Assembly (NCBI RefSeq): GCF_016595245.1
Contig: NZ_JAENHM010000044.1
Span: 124,001-188,000, forward strand
Direction of reading: 5' to 3'
Length of the DNA stretch: 64,000 nt
From: Azospirillum endophyticum
GTDB lineage: Bacteria; Pseudomonadota; Alphaproteobacteria; Azospirillales; Azospirillaceae
The notes under the pieces were generated by a model that saw only the letters and a list, made by a program, of their open reading frames with translations, did not search any database and was not told the DNA's origin. The first letter of the stretch is position 1. Each line of letters begins with the position of its first letter. Position numbers and translations under genes: made by a program. This document shows, one piece after another, positions 53,650 through 62,353 of this stretch.

Positions 53650-54609
53650 ATGCAGCGCAACGCTGAAACCCGCACCGCCCAATCCGCCGCCACTCAACCT
53701 CGCACCGTCGAATCTCGCGTTGCCGAACCCCGTTCCGCCGAACCGATGCAGCTCTATCTGCAGGACGCCCGCAAGTATCAGTATCTCACTCCCGAGCAGG
53801 AGCATGAGCTGGCCGTCCGCTGGCACGACCATCAGGATCCGGCGGCACTCGACAAGCTGGTCGGCAGCCACCTGCGCCTTGTCGTCAAGATGGCGCGTGG
53901 CTATCTCGGCTACGGCCTGCCGCTGGCCGATCTGGTGGCGGAGGGCAATGTCGGCGTGATGCAGGCGGCACAGAAGTTCGATCCCGGCAAGGGCTTCCGC
54001 TTCGCCACCTATGCGTCCTGGTGGGTGCGTGCCGCGATCCAGGAATATGTCCTGCACAACTGGTCGCTGGTGAAGATCGGCACCACCGCCGGGCAGAAGA
54101 AGCTGTTCTTCAGCCTGCGCCGCCTGAAGGCGCGGATGCAGGAACTGGAGAGCGGCGACCTGTCGCCGGAAGCGGTGGAGAGCATCGCGACCGAACTCAG
54201 CGTGTCGAAGGCGGAGGTGGTCGAGATGAACCGCCGCCTGGGCAACGACCGCTCGCTGAATGTCGGCCTGTCGGAAGACGGCGATGCCGAGTGGCAGGAT
54301 CTGCTGGCCGACGACCGGCCGGACCAGGAGACGACGCTGGCCGAGTCCGAGGAGCGCCGTCGGCGCCAGCAGTTCCTGAATCTGGGGCTGGGCGTGCTCG
54401 ACGACCGTGAGCGCCGGATCCTGGTTGCCCGCCGCCTGCGTGACGAGCCGCTGACGCTGGAGGAGCTGAGCCAGACCTTCCACGTCTCGCGCGAGCGCGT
54501 GCGGCAGTTGGAGGTGCGTGCCTTCGAGAAGCTCCAGAAGGCGGTGATCGCCACCGCGCGGACGGAACAGGTGACGGTGGAGAAGAACCGCCTGCTGGCC
54601 ACCGCCTGA
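53650..54609 (+). CDS. rpoH: RNA polymerase heat-shock sigma factor (sigma-32)
   Basis: 319 residues, start at ATG 53650. The N-terminal 30 residues are a Thr/Ala/Arg-rich extension. Sigma region 2 follows (HLRLVVKMARGYLGYGLPLADLVAEGNVGVMQAAQKFDP, with RFATYASWWVRAAIQEYVLHNWSLVKIGTT). QKKLFFSLRRLKARMQE is the RpoH box that distinguishes sigma-32 from other sigma-70 members. Region 4 contains LDDRERRILVARRLRDEPLTLEELSQTFHVSRERVRQLEVRAFEKLQKAV. It directs the heat-shock regulon. The two upstream heat-shock-like promoters suggest autoregulation. It is followed by a clear terminator. Confidence 0.96.
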   Translation: MQRNAETRTAQSAATQPRTVESRVAEPRSAEPMQLYLQDARKYQYLTPEQEHELAVRWHDHQDPAALDKLVGSHLRLVVKMARGYLGYGLPLADLVAEGNVGVMQAAQKFDPGKGFRFATYASWWVRAAIQEYVLHNWSLVKIGTTAGQKKLFFSLRRLKARMQELESGDLSPEAVESIATELSVSKAEVVEMNRRLGNDRSLNVGLSEDGDAEWQDLLADDRPDQETTLAESEERRRRQQFLNLGLGVLDDRERRILVARRLRDEPLTLEELSQTFHVSRERVRQLEVRAFEKLQKAVIATARTEQVTVEKNRLLATA

Positions 54610-54650
54610 CCGGGCGGACTGACGCACGGTTTTCGGCCGTCTGATTTGGA

Positions 54651-54680
54651 AAGGGCGCGGCTTTCGAAGGCCGCGCCCTT
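54651..54680 (+). terminator. Intrinsic terminator after rpoH
   Basis: A perfect 11-bp stem, AAGGGCGCGGC / GCCGCGCCCTT, with an 8-base loop (TTTCGAAG), 41 bases after the rpoH stop. Confidence 0.8.
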
Positions 54681-54867
54681 ACTCGTCGTGCCGCTCTCGC
54701 GCTCCCTCTTCGAATGGTATCGTCCGAATGGGGCATCCGGTGCGCTACCGTCAGGGTCCAGTCCCCATATCCTCTGCACGGATAGGTAGGGGGAGCGACG
54801 AAATCGGAACCCGCCTTTCGGCGGCAGGGTTGTTCGGGGCAGCTCCATCATTCGAGAGGAACGTCCC

Positions 54868-55659
54868 ATGGCCCGCGCCGCCAACACGCAATTCGCCGTC
54901 GTCACCGGAGCCTCCAGCGGCATCGGATTCGAGCTTGCGAAGCAATGCGCCGGCAATGGCTTCGACCTCGTCATCGCCGCCGACGATCCGGCGATCGAAC
55001 AGGCGGCGGTGGACCTGCGCAAGCTGGGTGCTGCGGTCGAGACGGTCCAGGCCGATCTCGCCACGCTGGACGGGGTGGACCGGCTTCATTCCGCCCTGAA
55101 GGGCCGGGCGGTCGATGCGTTGCTCGCCAATGCCGGACACGGGCTGGGACACGCTTTCCTCGACCAGGATTTCACCGAAGCCCGCCACGTCATCGACACC
55201 AACATCACCGGCACGCTCTACCTGATCCAGAAGATCGGCCGCGACATGCGCGGCCGTGGCCAGGGACGCATCCTGATCACCGGCTCGATCGCCGGCTTCA
55301 TACCCGGCAGCTTCCAGGCGGTCTACAACGGGACCAAGGCCTTCATCGATTCCTTTTCCTTCGCGCTGCGCGACGAGTTGAAGGACAGCGGCGTCTCCGT
55401 CACCTGCCTGATGCCCGGCCCGACCGACACCGAATTCTTCGAGCGTGCCGGCATGATGGACACCGAGGTCGGCCAGGGGAAGAAGGATGACCCGGCCATG
55501 GTCGCCAAAGTCGGTTTCGATGCGATGATGAGCGGCGAGGGCGACGTGGTTGCCGGCTGGAAAAACAAGCTCCAGACGGCGATCGCCACCGTCACCCCCT
55601 CCGGCCTGCTGGCCGGCCAGCACCGCAAGATGGCGGAACCGGGGTCCGGCAAGCACTGA
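54868..55659 (+). CDS. Short-chain dehydrogenase/reductase
   Basis: 263 residues, start at 54868 with GAGAGGAACG upstream. SDR motifs: VVTGASSGIGFELAKQC, LANAGHGLGHAF (NAG motif), ITGSIAGFIPG and YNGTKAFIDSFSFALRDEL with the Tyr-Lys pair, then LMPGPTDTEFF. The acidic IAADDPAIE after strand 2 favours NAD(H) over NADP(H). It stands alone between the rpoH terminator and a minus-strand lipoprotein gene. The substrate is unknown. Confidence 0.9.
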   Translation: MARAANTQFAVVTGASSGIGFELAKQCAGNGFDLVIAADDPAIEQAAVDLRKLGAAVETVQADLATLDGVDRLHSALKGRAVDALLANAGHGLGHAFLDQDFTEARHVIDTNITGTLYLIQKIGRDMRGRGQGRILITGSIAGFIPGSFQAVYNGTKAFIDSFSFALRDELKDSGVSVTCLMPGPTDTEFFERAGMMDTEVGQGKKDDPAMVAKVGFDAMMSGEGDVVAGWKNKLQTAIATVTPSGLLAGQHRKMAEPGSGKH

Positions 55660-55682
55660 CCGGGTTCGTCGGACGCTTGGGA

Positions 55683-56126
55683 TCAGGTGTCCAGGCAGCC
55701 GCCCTGCGGTGCAACGGTGATGCGGATCAGTTCCGAGCCGCCTCCGCCGAAGACGTTGCCGCCGGTGTAGGTCAGGCAGCCTTCGTTGCGGTAGATGACT
55801 TGCAGCCGCTGGGCGTCGTTGCCGAAATAGAAGGGGATCCAGCGCTTGCCGGTCTCGTGCCGGATCATGTTGTCGGGGCCGCCGATCAGGGTGGAGACCT
55901 CCTCCATCGTCATGCCGATCTGCAGCTTGGAGAAGCGGCTGCCGGGAGCGGGGGTGCCGATCACCTCGCCTTCGTACCGGCCGTCGCGTGACTTCACCAT
56001 CTTTGCACCTGGTGTCGACGGCGCAGCCGAGGCGGTGGTGCCGGTGGCCGAGCCCTGCTGCTGGCCGGCGCAGCCGATCAGCAGCGCCACGACGGACAGT
56101 GCCGCCCAAGTCGTTTTCCCCACCAT
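55683..56126 (-). CDS. Lipoprotein with BamE/SmpA-like domain
   Basis: 147 residues from the ATG at 56126, preceded by GAGGAAAG. A lipobox is clear (LSVVALLIGC, Cys about residue 19), so the protein is a lipid-anchored periplasmic or outer-membrane protein. A Ser/Thr/Ala linker is followed by a BamE/SmpA-like fold: SRFSKLQIGMTMEEVSTLIGGPDNMIRHETGKRWIPFYFGND and VIYRNEGCLTYTGG. It may take part in outer-membrane assembly or stress response. It is convergent with the SDR gene. Confidence 0.78.
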   Translation of the reverse strand: MVGKTTWAALSVVALLIGCAGQQQGSATGTTASAAPSTPGAKMVKSRDGRYEGEVIGTPAPGSRFSKLQIGMTMEEVSTLIGGPDNMIRHETGKRWIPFYFGNDAQRLQVIYRNEGCLTYTGGNVFGGGGSELIRITVAPQGGCLDT

Positions 56127-56269
56127 GTCTTTCCTCACCGGTTCCGTTCTGGTCATTGCCTCGCGAGAGCGACTATGAGTGCGATAACCCCAGGACGGCA
56201 TCGGCAAAGGCGGATGAACAATGCCTAAGAGGGGTAGTAACAACAGGCAGTCCGCCGGTTGCCCCGCTT

Positions 56270-57049
56270 TCAATTCGCGGTTTCCGCCTGCTGCCGCCCG
56301 GTATAGTTCTTGAAAAGGTCGTAATCGGTGTCGCAGCGCACCTGAGCCAGCCCGGCTGCGGCCATCGCGTCTGTGATGACCTCCGGTTCCACGCAGCGGT
56401 CGATCGTCTCCCAATAATAGCGCATCAGCGTCCGGCCGCTCTCGCCGCCGCCGCTGAGCCGCGAGACGGCCGGCACCACCATGCCGAGATAGGCGTTCAT
56501 CAGATGGCGGGTGACCGGGCGCCGTGGCCGGCCGATCTCCATCACCAGCACGGTTCCACCCGGTCGCAGCACGCGGCGGAACTCGCGGAAGGTGGCGGTC
56601 AGGTCGCCGACATGGCGCAGCGCATAGCCGATGGTGACGAAATCGACGCTGCCGTCGGCCAGCGGCAGGGCGTCGGCCACCCCCTGGATCAGCGGGATGG
56701 ACAGGCTGCGCCGAGCCTCGGCCAGCATCGCTTCGCTGAGATCCAGGCCGATGACGGCGTCGGCGTCGCCGCAGAGCGCCACCGCCTCCCGGGCGACCAG
56801 ACCGGTGCCGATGGCGACGTCGAGCACCCGCATCCCCGGCCGCAACCCGGCCCGGCGCAGGCATTGCGCCCGATACCAGGAGCCGGAGCCCATCGCGAAG
56901 ATCGCGTTGATGCGGTCGTAATGATGGGCGGTCCGGTTGAACAGCCCGCGGACGAAATGCTGCCGCTGGGCCTTGTCCCCGTAATAGGCGTCCAGAACGG
57001 GGTGAGGTTCGACGGCGGTGCCGACGCGGGGGGAGGGTTCGGTCGGCAC
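56270..57049 (-). CDS. UbiE-like SAM-dependent methyltransferase
   Basis: 259 residues. Motif I is MRVLDVAIGTGLVAREAVAL, followed by VIGLDLSEAMLAEARR and VADALPLADGSVDFVTIGYALRHV, close to the UbiE/COQ5 family. MRYYWETIDRCVEPEVITDAMAAAGL is the usual C-terminal segment. True ubiE would normally sit with other ubiquinone genes. Here the neighbour is a MipA-like gene (32 bp upstream) and then aryl-polyene-type genes, so methylation of the polyene head group is a reasonable alternative. Confidence 0.85.
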   Translation of the reverse strand: MPTEPSPRVGTAVEPHPVLDAYYGDKAQRQHFVRGLFNRTAHHYDRINAIFAMGSGSWYRAQCLRRAGLRPGMRVLDVAIGTGLVAREAVALCGDADAVIGLDLSEAMLAEARRSLSIPLIQGVADALPLADGSVDFVTIGYALRHVGDLTATFREFRRVLRPGGTVLVMEIGRPRRPVTRHLMNAYLGMVVPAVSRLSGGGESGRTLMRYYWETIDRCVEPEVITDAMAAAGLAQVRCDTDYDLFKNYTGRQQAETAN

Positions 57050-57081
57050 GGCTTTGGTCTCCTTGGTGGAAGGGAGCGGGC

Positions 57082-57954
57082 TCAGTCGAGAATGTCGCTC
57101 ACAGCGCTGACCCGGCTGTCCGAGCGGTAGAGCGAGAAGGTGAAGCCGGCTCCGACCGACAGGTTGAGGGTGCGTTTGTAGAGCGGACTGTCGTCGTTGG
57201 TGGCGCCGGAGAACAGCTCCCCCCGAACGGCGCCGAAGGCGGAAATCCGCTCCGTCACCGGCATGACCAGCGAGCTGTGCAGCCGCAGTCCCAGATAGCC
57301 GGCCCGCGCGTCGTAGGCCGGACGGTCCGGGCGCGCATATTGCGGGTCCACTTGATAGAAATAGTCCATCAGATGGCTGGACGCGAAGATCGGCCCCAGG
57401 CTGAGGCGGAATTGGTCGTCTCCGGAAATCATGCCGGCCCTGCTGTAGGCGACGTCGGGCGCGAAGACGAGGCCGCGGTATTTGATGCGGCTGAAATCGA
57501 TTGAGAAGACGCTGCGCACCGGCAGGGTCAGATCGACCCGGTCGCGCCGGTCGACGTCACGGAGCAGGTTGATCTTCAGCGCCGGCCCGACCTCCCCCAG
57601 CAGGTCGATGTCGGGCATCCCCTGCCGCGCCCGGTTGTGGTCGGCAGAGGAGCCCAGCGCACCTTCCAGGCTGACCTCGAAAGTCACGCGGCCGGACCGG
57701 TACAGACGGCCCTGGATGCCGTTGCGGTCGGCACGGAACACGTCGCCGCGATAGATGACATAGGGCAGGGCGGCGGCCTGGACATGATTCTGGTCGGCGG
57801 CGGGATAGTCGGGGATATAGCCGGCGCCGCCGCCGATGCCGATCTCGAACAGCGGCTTTCCCGAGTCCTGCGCATTGCCCTGGACCGGTAGGCAGAGGAT
57901 CGCCGACATGGCGGAGGCGGCAACGGCAAGCGTCGTTGACAACACACGCACCAT
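57082..57954 (-). CDS. MipA/OmpV-family outer-membrane protein
   Basis: 290 residues, start at 57954. The signal peptide ends near residue 29 (GNAQDSG). The mature protein reads as a beta-barrel: FEIGIGGGAGYIPDYPAADQNHVQAAALPYVIYRGDVFRAD is the N-terminal signature of MipA/OmpV. DLTLPVRSVFSID and SAFGAVRGELFSGATNDDSPLYKRTLNLSVGAGFTFSLY are further strands. Some MipA homologues scaffold cell-wall enzymes and others are associated with export or outer-membrane modification. It is co-oriented with the methyltransferase. Confidence 0.85.
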   Translation of the reverse strand: MVRVLSTTLAVAASAMSAILCLPVQGNAQDSGKPLFEIGIGGGAGYIPDYPAADQNHVQAAALPYVIYRGDVFRADRNGIQGRLYRSGRVTFEVSLEGALGSSADHNRARQGMPDIDLLGEVGPALKINLLRDVDRRDRVDLTLPVRSVFSIDFSRIKYRGLVFAPDVAYSRAGMISGDDQFRLSLGPIFASSHLMDYFYQVDPQYARPDRPAYDARAGYLGLRLHSSLVMPVTERISAFGAVRGELFSGATNDDSPLYKRTLNLSVGAGFTFSLYRSDSRVSAVSDILD

Positions 57955-58368
57955 GCATCCCCGGTTGAGTTGATCGATTTCAGACCGTCGGCATCTTGTG
58001 GGCGGAGACCTCGGCAGGCAAGAGGGTTCGCATGTCACCAAATGGGTAACCACTCAAGAAGATTGCGATCCTTGAAGTGCATCGCTGGGAATCCCCCAGC
58101 ACTGTGCAGCGTAGACTGAAATCAACCTGAAACATCGGTACGGCATTATAGTCGAACAGTGGATGCTGATATCCCTGCCGGATGGATATGTCTTTTGGCT
58201 AGGCTCAAGATAAAGGGCAATGTCGGGCTTTTGTCCCTGGATCGCACATAAGTGGGTTTGATAAAATATTTGCAAGAGTTGTACGGTGTATTGCCAGAAT
58301 TGATGTCAGGAACGAGTATCAACCTCGAACATCCCGAAGCAGGGAAAACTGGGAGAGTGGCGGGCCCC
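57955..58368 (+). other. Intergenic region at the start of the polyene-type cluster
   Basis: 414 bases between the MipA gene (minus) and the halogenase-like gene (plus). It is less GC-rich than the flanks and carries TTGATAAAATATTTGCAAG near 58257-58275, which could be part of a promoter. No gene or clear hairpin is supported. The downstream frame is open to 58252, but the segment between reads as leader. Confidence 0.4.
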
Positions 58369-59682
58369 ATGCTGTCGAACGGTTCCGATTACGATTGCGA
58401 TGTTCTGGTGGTGGGCGGCGGCCCTGCCGGGTCTACCGCGGCGGCTCTGCTGGCCGGCAAGGGCCATCGGGTGGTGCTGCTGGAAAAGGACCATCATCCC
58501 CGCTTCCACATCGGCGAGTCCCTGCTTCCCTGCAACCTGCCGCTGCTGGAGCGGCTGGGCGTGCTGGAGGAGGTCGAGCGGATCGGCATGTTGAAATATG
58601 GGGCGGAATTCGTATCGCCCTATCACGGCAAGGCCGTCACCTTCGACTTCGCCAATGCCTGGGACAAGACCAAGCCCTACGCCTTCCAGGTCCGGCGGTC
58701 GGAATTCGACCACATCCTGATCCGCAACGCCGCCGCCAAGGGGGCGACGGTCTTCGAAGGCTGCAAGGTTACGGATGTCGACATCCGTGGCACCGAAGGC
58801 AGCATCGTCACCGCCCGGCAGGAGGACGGCACGAGCCGCAGCCTGCGCACGCGCTTCCTGGTCGACGCGTCCGGCCGGGACACGCTGCTGGCCTCGCGCT
58901 TCGGCATCAAGCGGCGCAACACCAAGCACAACAGTGCGGCGATGTTCGGCCATTTCACCGGTGCCAAGCGGCTGCCGGGCAAGGCGGAAGGCAACATCAC
59001 CGTCTTCTGGTTCGACCATGGCTGGTTCTGGTTCATCCCGCTGGCCGATGGAACCACCAGCGTCGGGGCGGTCTGCTGGCCCTATTACTTCAAGACGCGC
59101 AAGACCGACCAGACGCGCTTCTTCCTCGACACCGTTGCCCTCTGCCCGGCTCTCGCGGAACGGCTGGAGGGGGCGGAACTCACCGGCCCGGTGACGGGAA
59201 CCGGCAACTTCTCCTATCAGGCCGACCGCATGTCCGGACCGGGATACGTCATGCTGGGCGACGCCTTCGCCTTCATCGATCCGGTCTTTTCCACCGGCGT
59301 CTATCTGGCGATGACCAGCGCCTTCGAGGGGGCCGAGGCGGTCGATTCCTGCCTGCGCGAGCCGGCGCGGCAGGAGCAGGCGCTGAGGCGTTTCGAACAA
59401 TCCGTCCGCCAGGGCATCGGCACCTTCTCCTGGTACATCTACCGGGTGACGACGCCGGCGCTGCGCAACCTGTTCATGGGGCCGCGCAACGTCTTCCGGG
59501 TGGAGGAGGCGCTGCTGTCGCTGTTGGCCGGCGACGTCTTCCGCCCGTCGCCGATCAAGACGCGGCTGAAGATATTCAAGGCGATCTACTATATGAACGC
59601 CCTGCTGGACATGAAAAGGAACTACATGGCATGGCGGAAACGGCGGCAGAACGTGCGCACCCCCCTGGGCGACGCGGTCTAA
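58369..59682 (+). CDS. Halogenase-like FAD-dependent oxidoreductase
   Basis: 437 residues from the ATG at 58369; a GTG 12 bases upstream is possible. An N-terminal FAD Rossmann motif (VLVVGGGPAGSTAAALLAGKGHRVVLLEKD) is followed by HHPRFHIGESLLP, the segment typical of flavin-dependent tryptophan-halogenase relatives and geranylgeranyl-reductase-like oxidoreductases. VDASGRDTLLASRFG and GYVMLGDAFAFIDPVFSTGVYLAM are the second dinucleotide and FAD-phosphate motifs. The W-x-W-x-I-P segment appears as WFWFIPL, not the strict halogenase form, so chlorination or bromination is not certain. Relatives occur in aryl-polyene and xanthomonadin clusters. Confidence 0.88.
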   Translation: MLSNGSDYDCDVLVVGGGPAGSTAAALLAGKGHRVVLLEKDHHPRFHIGESLLPCNLPLLERLGVLEEVERIGMLKYGAEFVSPYHGKAVTFDFANAWDKTKPYAFQVRRSEFDHILIRNAAAKGATVFEGCKVTDVDIRGTEGSIVTARQEDGTSRSLRTRFLVDASGRDTLLASRFGIKRRNTKHNSAAMFGHFTGAKRLPGKAEGNITVFWFDHGWFWFIPLADGTTSVGAVCWPYYFKTRKTDQTRFFLDTVALCPALAERLEGAELTGPVTGTGNFSYQADRMSGPGYVMLGDAFAFIDPVFSTGVYLAMTSAFEGAEAVDSCLREPARQEQALRRFEQSVRQGIGTFSWYIYRVTTPALRNLFMGPRNVFRVEEALLSLLAGDVFRPSPIKTRLKIFKAIYYMNALLDMKRNYMAWRKRRQNVRTPLGDAV

Positions 59683-60413
59683 CCCTTGGCGGCGCGGTCC
59701 GACGGGCCTGGGAATACCCCCTGTTCTACTGCCTGCTGTTCCTGTTCGGCCTGATGTCGCTGGCCTGGAGCCTGACTGCGGCCTTGATCGGCCCGTTCCT
59801 GCCGCGCCGGATCGCCGGGCCGCTCGGCCGGCAGGCGATCGGGACGGGTTTCCGCCTGTATCTCGGCACGCTGCGCGCCTGCGGGGTGCTGAAGACCGAC
59901 CTGTCGGCGCTGGATGCGCTGAAGGAGGATGACGGGCTGCTGATCTGCCCGAACCATCCGTCGATCATGGACGCCGTGCTGCTGATCTCGCGCTTGCCGG
60001 ACGTGGTGTGCATCGCCAAGGCCAAGGTCTACGACAACCTCTTCCTCGGCGGCGGCGCTCGCATGGCCGGCTACATCCGCAACGATGCGCCGAACTCCCT
60101 GGTCAAGATGGCGGCGCAGCAGGTGCGTGCCGGGCGTCAGCTGCTGATCTTCCCCGAAGGCACGCGGACCGAACAGGCGCCGGTCAACGCGCTGAAGGGC
60201 GGCTTCGCGCTGATCGCCAAGACCGCCGGTGCACCGGTGCAGACCGTCTTCATCGACGCCAACAGCAATTTCCTCGGCAAGGGTTGGCCGCTGTTCCGCA
60301 AACCGGAATTTCCCCTGGTTTACACCGTCCGCCTCGGCCGACGCTTCGATCCGCCGACGGATGTGCGCCTGCTCGTCGAGGATTTGGATCGCCATTACAG
60401 GACAGAGCTGTGA
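59631..60413 (+). CDS. PlsC-like (LPLAT) acyltransferase
   Basis: 260 residues, starting at ATG 59631 inside the preceding gene (52-base overlap) with AAGGA upstream. The first candidate internal start would lose the membrane helix. One or two N-terminal helices (WEYPLFYCLLFLFGLMSLAWSLTAALIG) anchor it. The acyltransferase core has the H-x4-D motif as CPNHPSIMDAVLL, then LIFPEGTRT and NALKGGFALIAKTAGAPV. In aryl-polyene-type clusters such enzymes attach a lipid or transfer the polyene to a glycan. It overlaps the glycosyltransferase by 4 bases (GTGA). Confidence 0.87.
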   Translation: MAETAAERAHPPGRRGLTLGGAVRRAWEYPLFYCLLFLFGLMSLAWSLTAALIGPFLPRRIAGPLGRQAIGTGFRLYLGTLRACGVLKTDLSALDALKEDDGLLICPNHPSIMDAVLLISRLPDVVCIAKAKVYDNLFLGGGARMAGYIRNDAPNSLVKMAAQQVRAGRQLLIFPEGTRTEQAPVNALKGGFALIAKTAGAPVQTVFIDANSNFLGKGWPLFRKPEFPLVYTVRLGRRFDPPTDVRLLVEDLDRHYRTEL

Positions 60414-61195
60414 TCACCGACGCCTCTTCCAGCCATCTCGTCCTGATTCCCAGCTACAATACCGGGCCGAAACTGGCCGAGACGGTGCTGGCCGCGCGCG
60501 AGCATTGGGCACCGGTCTGGGTCGTCATCGACGGCAGCACCGACGGCACGACGGAGACGGTGCGCGCGATGGCCGCGGACGATCCGCATCTGCGGGTGCT
60601 GGAGCTGCCCGTCAACCGCGGCAAGGGAGCCGCCGTGCTGCATGGGCTGGAGGAGGCCGAGCGCTGTGGCTTCACCCATGCGCTGACCATGGATGCCGAT
60701 GGCCAGCACCCGGCCGACCGCATTCCCCAGTTCCAGGGCGTGTCGCTGGCCCATCCCGACGCGGTGGTGCTGGGCAAGCCGGTTTTCGATGCCGCCGCGC
60801 CGCGCCTGCGGGTGGGCGGACGCAAGATTTCCAACTGGTGGGCCAATCTGGAGACGCTGTGGGGCGGGATCGGCGATTCGCTGTTCGGCTTCCGCGTCTA
60901 TCCCATCGCGCCGCTGCGGGCGGTGATGCGGCGCAACCCGTGGATGCGGCGGTTCGATTTCGATCCGGAGGCAGCCGTGCGGCTGTGCTGGCGCGGTGTG
61001 CCGACCATCAACGTCGCCGCCCCGGTCCGCTATTTCAAGCCGGAGGAAGGCGGCGTTTCCCATTTCAATTACTACCGCGACAACGCCCTGCTGACCTGGA
61101 TGCATACCCGGCTGATGCTGGGCTTCATCGGCCGCCTGCCGATGCTGGCAGTGCGCCGGGTCCGTTCCCGGTCCTTCAGATCATCCCGCCGTTGA
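60410..61195 (+). CDS. Family 2 glycosyltransferase
   Basis: 261 residues from a GTG at 60410, overlapping the acyltransferase stop (GTGA). GT-A fold: HLVLIPSYNTGPKLAETV, VVIDGSTDGTTETV, RGKGAAVLHGLEEA and the metal-binding ALTMDADGQHPADRI. The C-terminal part (FGFRVYPIAPLRAVMRRNPWMRRFDFDPEAAVRLCWRG) is like polyprenol-phosphate or small lipid glycosyltransferases. Its last 20 bases overlap, tail to tail, the ketoreductase gene on the other strand. It probably glycosylates the polyene or its lipid anchor. Confidence 0.88.
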   Translation: MITDASSSHLVLIPSYNTGPKLAETVLAAREHWAPVWVVIDGSTDGTTETVRAMAADDPHLRVLELPVNRGKGAAVLHGLEEAERCGFTHALTMDADGQHPADRIPQFQGVSLAHPDAVVLGKPVFDAAAPRLRVGGRKISNWWANLETLWGGIGDSLFGFRVYPIAPLRAVMRRNPWMRRFDFDPEAAVRLCWRGVPTINVAAPVRYFKPEEGGVSHFNYYRDNALLTWMHTRLMLGFIGRLPMLAVRRVRSRSFRSSRR

Positions 61196-61895
61196 TCGAG
61201 ACGATCTGGCCGGAGATGTAGGCGGCGCGGTCGGATGCCAGGAAGGCGACGAGGTCGGCCACCTCCTCCGGCCGGCCGGCGCGCTTCATCGGCACCAGCC
61301 GCTTGACCATGTCGGCATCGAAGGCGATGTCGGCCATCGGCGAAGCGATGATGCCCGGCGCCACCGCATTGACGGTGATGCCGCGCGGCGCCAGTTCCAG
61401 CGCCAGCGACTTGGTCGCGCCATGCAGCCCGGCCTTGGCGGCGGCATAGTTGGTCTGGCCGCGGTTGCCGGCGACGGCGGCCACCGACGACACCGTCACG
61501 ATGCGGCCCCAGCGCGTACCGATCATCGGCATCAGCAGCGGCTGGGTCACGTTGAAGAAGCCGTTCAGCGACACGTCGATGACGCGGCTCCATTGCTGCC
61601 GACGCATCGCCGGCATCACCGCGTCGTCATGGATGCCGGCATTGTTGACCAGGATCTGGATCGGGCCGGCTTCCAGCACCCGGTCCAGCGCTGTCGTGGT
61701 TGCCTCGGCATCGGTGACGTCGAAGGCGACCGCTTCCGCCGATCCGCCGGTCACGGTGATCTCCGCTGCCAATGCCCGCGCCCGGTCGGGCGAACCGTTG
61801 GCGTGGACCAGCACATGATGGCCCTCGGCAGCCAGCGCCTTGCAGATCGCGGAGCCCAGCGTGCCGCTGCCGCCGGTGACGAGCGCGCGCTTCAT
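61176..61895 (-). CDS. 3-oxoacyl-ACP reductase (FabG-like, polyene cluster)
   Basis: 239 residues, start at 61895. SDR motifs: ALVTGGSGTLGSAICKALA (GTLG in place of the usual GIG), LVNNAGIHDDAVMPAM, the Ser in VTVSSVAAVAGNRGQTNYAAAKAG with the Tyr-Lys pair, and the C-terminal SGQIVSINGGMI. It resembles the ketoreductase (ApeQ-type) of aryl-polyene clusters. It is the last gene of the visible minus-strand biosynthetic operon, overlapping the dehydratase by 4 bases. Confidence 0.9.
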   Translation of the reverse strand: MKRALVTGGSGTLGSAICKALAAEGHHVLVHANGSPDRARALAAEITVTGGSAEAVAFDVTDAEATTTALDRVLEAGPIQILVNNAGIHDDAVMPAMRRQQWSRVIDVSLNGFFNVTQPLLMPMIGTRWGRIVTVSSVAAVAGNRGQTNYAAAKAGLHGATKSLALELAPRGITVNAVAPGIIASPMADIAFDADMVKRLVPMKRAGRPEEVADLVAFLASDRAAYISGQIVSINGGMI

Positions 61896-62353
61896 GCCAC
61901 CCCCCGATCCGTGCCGCCGGCATCGATCACCACCGCCGCCCGGCCGCTCAGCAACTCGCGGCCCCCTGCGGTGACGGAGAAGCCGTAGATCATGCGGCTG
62001 CCCTCGCCGGTCAGATTCTCGGCTTCGATGATCAAATCCTCCGCGATGTCGTCGAGCCGCGCGACGTGACAGGCGAGGTCGCGCAGACTGGCGAGATAGC
62101 CGGCCGGCGGGCGTTCGCCGCCGCTTGTCAGTCCGCCATGCACCGCCATCGCCTGGGATGCGTATTCGACACCGCACAGCGCGGCCAACCGGCCGGCGTG
62201 GCGCAGCGGGTTGTCCGGGGCACGATGGCTGCGGGCGATGCAGCGGATGCGGCTGCGGTCCCAGGCCAGCACGCCGTCCAGCAGGCACATCGTCCCGGCA
62301 TGCGGGATCAGCCCGGCGAGTTCGTCGCGCGTCATCGGGCGCGTCATCGGCAT
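61892..62353 (-). CDS. 3-hydroxyacyl-ACP dehydratase (ApeP-like hotdog protein)
   Basis: 153 residues from the start at 62353; internal Mets at 62347 and 62335 are alternatives. The hotdog-fold pattern is ELAGLIPHAGTMCLLDGVLAWD, where PHAGTMCLLD matches the dehydratase PH-x-x-x-M-x-x-x-D motif. CGVEYASQAMAVHGGL is the second active-site helix. This pattern is characteristic of ApeP, the dehydratase of aryl-polyene synthesis. It overlaps the ketosynthase-like gene by 10 bases and the ketoreductase by 4. Confidence 0.85.
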   Translation of the reverse strand: MPMTRPMTRDELAGLIPHAGTMCLLDGVLAWDRSRIRCIARSHRAPDNPLRHAGRLAALCGVEYASQAMAVHGGLTSGGERPPAGYLASLRDLACHVARLDDIAEDLIIEAENLTGEGSRMIYGFSVTAGGRELLSGRAAVVIDAGGTDRGVA

